Assembly (NCBI RefSeq): GCF_019457595.1
Contig: NZ_CP080419.1
Location: 3,968,001 to 4,032,000, forward strand
DNA from: Shewanella psychrotolerans
GTDB lineage: Bacteria; Pseudomonadota; Gammaproteobacteria; Enterobacterales; Shewanellaceae
Length of the DNA stretch: 64,000 nt
Direction: 5' to 3'
Shown: positions 62,054 through 64,000 of the stretch, in pieces
Layout of the letters: every line of letters starts with the position of its first letter
Numbering within the stretch: the stretch's first letter is position 1
Notes under the pieces: model-generated
What the model saw: the letters and a program-made list of their open reading frames with translations, nothing else
Databases searched by the model: none
Told to the model about the DNA's origin: nothing
Position numbers and translations under genes: made by a program

Positions 62054-64000
62054 CTATTTTTTAAACATATCCCGAAGATTGGCAATATTGGCTTTGCCAG
62101 ATTGAACTCGCTGCTGCTCCGTCTGCGCTGGCTTACGATTCTCCCAAATGAGATCATCTTGTGGCAGCTCCATCAAAAACCGACTCGGTTCACAGCGCAT
62201 CACTTCACCAAACTGACGTCGCTCACGGCAGATCATAAACCACAGTTCCTTTTGAGCACGAGTGATCCCCACATAAGCTAAGCGCCTCTCCTCCTCGACG
62301 TTGTCTTCATCGATACTGCTTTGATGGGGTAAGATTCGCTCTTCAACCCCAACCATGAACACATAAGGGAACTCTAGTCCCTTTGAGGCATGTAAAGTCA
62401 TTAATTGAACCTGATCGCCAGCTTCATCTTCACTGTTACGTTCCATCATGTCACGCAGCGTTAATCGAGTGACCACCTCAGGCAGTGTCATCCCCTCATC
62501 TAAGTCATCTCCTTGCAGCATCTCGGTCACCCAGCGATACAACTCCGAGATATTTTTCATCCGCATCTCTGCAGCTTTAGCACTGGTACTGGTTTCATAA
62601 AGGTAATCTTCGTAATTAATATTACGAATGAGGTGTTTTACCGCCTCAACAGGCTCACCTCGATTAGCCTCTTCGCCAGTATCAACGATGAACTTACCAA
62701 ACTGATATAGCGCCGACATCGCCGCTGGCGGTAGATGATGATTCAATTCCGATTGAAAAATAGCCTCAAACATAGAGATATGTTTCTCATTGGCATAATT
62801 TCCCAATCGCTCCAATGTCGCGGGGCCTATACCTCGCTTAGGCAAGTTAACCACCCGTAAAAAAGCATTATCATCGTCGGGATTAACCACTAAACGCAGA
62901 TACGCCATAATATCTTTGATCTCTGCTCGACCAAAGAAAGAGGTGCCACCACTTAACTTATAGGGAATACGGTTGGTCATTAACGCTCGTTCAAGTAAGC
63001 GCGATTGATGATTACCACGGTACAATATCGCGTAATCACCAAATTGAGTTCGCCCGACAAACTTATGCCGAATCATCTCGGCGACAACCCGTTCGGCCTC
63101 TTGTTCTTCATTGGCGGCCATCAGCACTCGAAGCGGTTCGCCATAGGCTAACTCACTGAATAATGATTTATCGTAAACATGGGGATTATTGGCAATCAAA
63201 ATATTGGCAGCACGCAAGATGCGCTGACTAGAGCGATAATTTTGCTCAAGCTTAATCAGCCTCAATGAAGGAAAGTCTTTGCCAAGCAATACTAAGTTTT
63301 GTGGTTTTGCTCCACGCCACGAGTATATAGATTGGTCATCGTCACCCACAACGGTGAATCGAGCGCGTTCGCCAACCAATAGCTTTACCAATTCATATTG
63401 GCTGGTGTTGGTGTCTTGATACTCATCCACCAACAAGTATTGAATCCGCTTCTGCCAACGCTCCCTTACCTCTTGGTTATGGCGCAACAACAGAGTAGGG
63501 ATAAGAATAAGATCATCAAAGTCGAGGGCGTTATAGGCCTTCATGTGCTGGGCATAACGCTGGTACAGCATAGCAAAAAGCTGCGACTGCTCATCTTTGG
63601 CTATCTTTCTCGCTTGCTCAGGAATAACCAGATCCCCTTTCCAGTTTGAGATAGCCGTTGTCAGCATTCTTAATAGATCTTTATCGCCATCAAGCTCATT
63701 CTCGGTTAACTCTTTTAATAGCGCCAAGGTGTCTTGATCATCAAATAAAGAGAAGCCCGGCTTAAGGCCGACTACCTTATATTCACGCTTGATGATCTCA
63801 AGCCCTAAGGTGTGGAAGGTTGAGATCCACAATCCACGTGCTTCTTTGCGTCCCATAGATTGGGCTACACGTTCCTTCATCTCTCGGGCTGCTTTATTGG
63901 TAAAGGTGACCGCAGCGATATTTCGCGCTTGATAACCACACTTTTGCACCAAATAGGCAATTTTGTTGATGATCACACGCGTCTTACCACTGCCTGCACC
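62054..64000 (-). CDS. rep: ATP-dependent DNA helicase Rep (5' end outside window)
   Basis: A superfamily 1A helicase reading from the right edge; 648 codons are visible and about 20 more are expected, which fits Rep (about 670) better than UvrD (about 720). The window edge cuts just at the Walker A motif GAGSGKT. Further motifs are [16 protein letters not shown] (Ia), LVDEYQDTN (II), [15 protein letters not shown] (III), LEQNYRSS (IV), [12 protein letters not shown] (V) and [10 protein letters not shown] (VI). Rep moves 3' to 5' on single-stranded DNA and clears proteins ahead of the replication fork. Confidence 0.95.
   Translation of the reverse strand, partial: GAGSGKTRVIINKIAYLVQKCGYQARNIAAVTFTNKAAREMKERVAQSMGRKEARGLWISTFHTLGLEIIKREYKVVGLKPGFSLFDDQDTLALLKELTENELDGDKDLLRMLTTAISNWKGDLVIPEQARKIAKDEQSQLFAMLYQRYAQHMKAYNALDFDDLILIPTLLLRHNQEVRERWQKRIQYLLVDEYQDTNTSQYELVKLLVGERARFTVVGDDDQSIYSWRGAKPQNLVLLGKDFPSLRLIKLEQNYRSSQRILRAANILIANNPHVYDKSLFSELAYGEPLRVLMAANEEQEAERVVAEMIRHKFVGRTQFGDYAILYRGNHQSRLLERALMTNRIPYKLSGGTSFFGRAEIKDIMAYLRLVVNPDDDNAFLRVVNLPKRGIGPATLERLGNYANEKHISMFEAIFQSELNHHLPPAAMSALYQFGKFIVDTGEEANRGEPVEAVKHLIRNINYEDYLYETSTSAKAAEMRMKNISELYRWVTEMLQGDDLDEGMTLPEVVTRLTLRDMMERNSEDEAGDQVQLMTLHASKGLEFPYVFMVGVEERILPHQSSIDEDNVEEERRLAYVGITRAQKELWFMICRERRQFGEVMRCEPSRFLMELPQDDLIWENRKPAQTEQQRVQSGKANIANLRDMFKK

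Overview
The window looks like a chromosomal segment of a marine gammaproteobacterium, most probably Shewanella. This is inferred from gene content and order: prmA-dusB-fis, lptM-lysA-dapF-DUF484-xerC-yigB diverging from cyaY, cyaA diverging from hemCDXY, and a BpfA/LapA-type adhesin locus directly after hemY, as known in Shewanella oneidensis. No database search was possible.

Layout. 1-2.3 kb: the start of a LysR regulator facing a lipoprotein of the tannase/feruloyl esterase family. 2.4-3.8 kb: a complete IS4-family insertion sequence with 18-bp imperfect ends and a 9-bp target duplication; it sits in the middle of a former 10-bp-stem terminator. 3.9-8.2 kb: a membrane quinol:fumarate reductase operon (minus strand) with two different diheme cytochrome b subunits and CRP/FNR-like sites upstream. 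8.5-12.7 kb: prmA, dusB-fis and a secreted M17 aminopeptidase. 13.0-14.4 kb: the RIC iron-sulfur repair protein and a HupE/UreJ protein. 14.5-19.0 kb: the minus-strand lptM-lysA-dapF-DUF484-xerC-yigB operon. 19.5-26.5 kb: cyaY, cyaA and hemCDXY.

26.8-58.0 kb is the accessory highlight. Two giant repeat adhesins (2828 and 4681 aa) lie in tandem, followed by one type I secretion system (ABC transporter, HlyD-type adaptor, TolC-type AggA), an OmpA-like lipoprotein, the periplasmic protease LapG and the c-di-GMP receptor LapD. Both adhesins carry an N-terminal retention module ending in a TAAG site of the type cleaved by LapG, followed by long near-identical tandem repeats, a von Willebrand A domain, RTX repeats and a C-terminal secretion region. 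The expected logic, known for Pseudomonas LapA and Shewanella BpfA, is that c-di-GMP-bound LapD sequesters LapG and so keeps the adhesins on the surface. Here one control unit appears to serve two adhesins with different repeat types.

58.0-64.0 kb: a MITE-like element, a minus-strand tRNA operon (Arg-His-Pro-Pro), a GAF-GAF-GGDEF protein with a degenerate EAL domain, a second, shortened MITE-like copy, and most of the Rep helicase gene running off the right edge. Several gene starts were moved from the longest ORF to an internal start on the basis of ribosome binding sites, signal peptides or family alignment; each case is noted.
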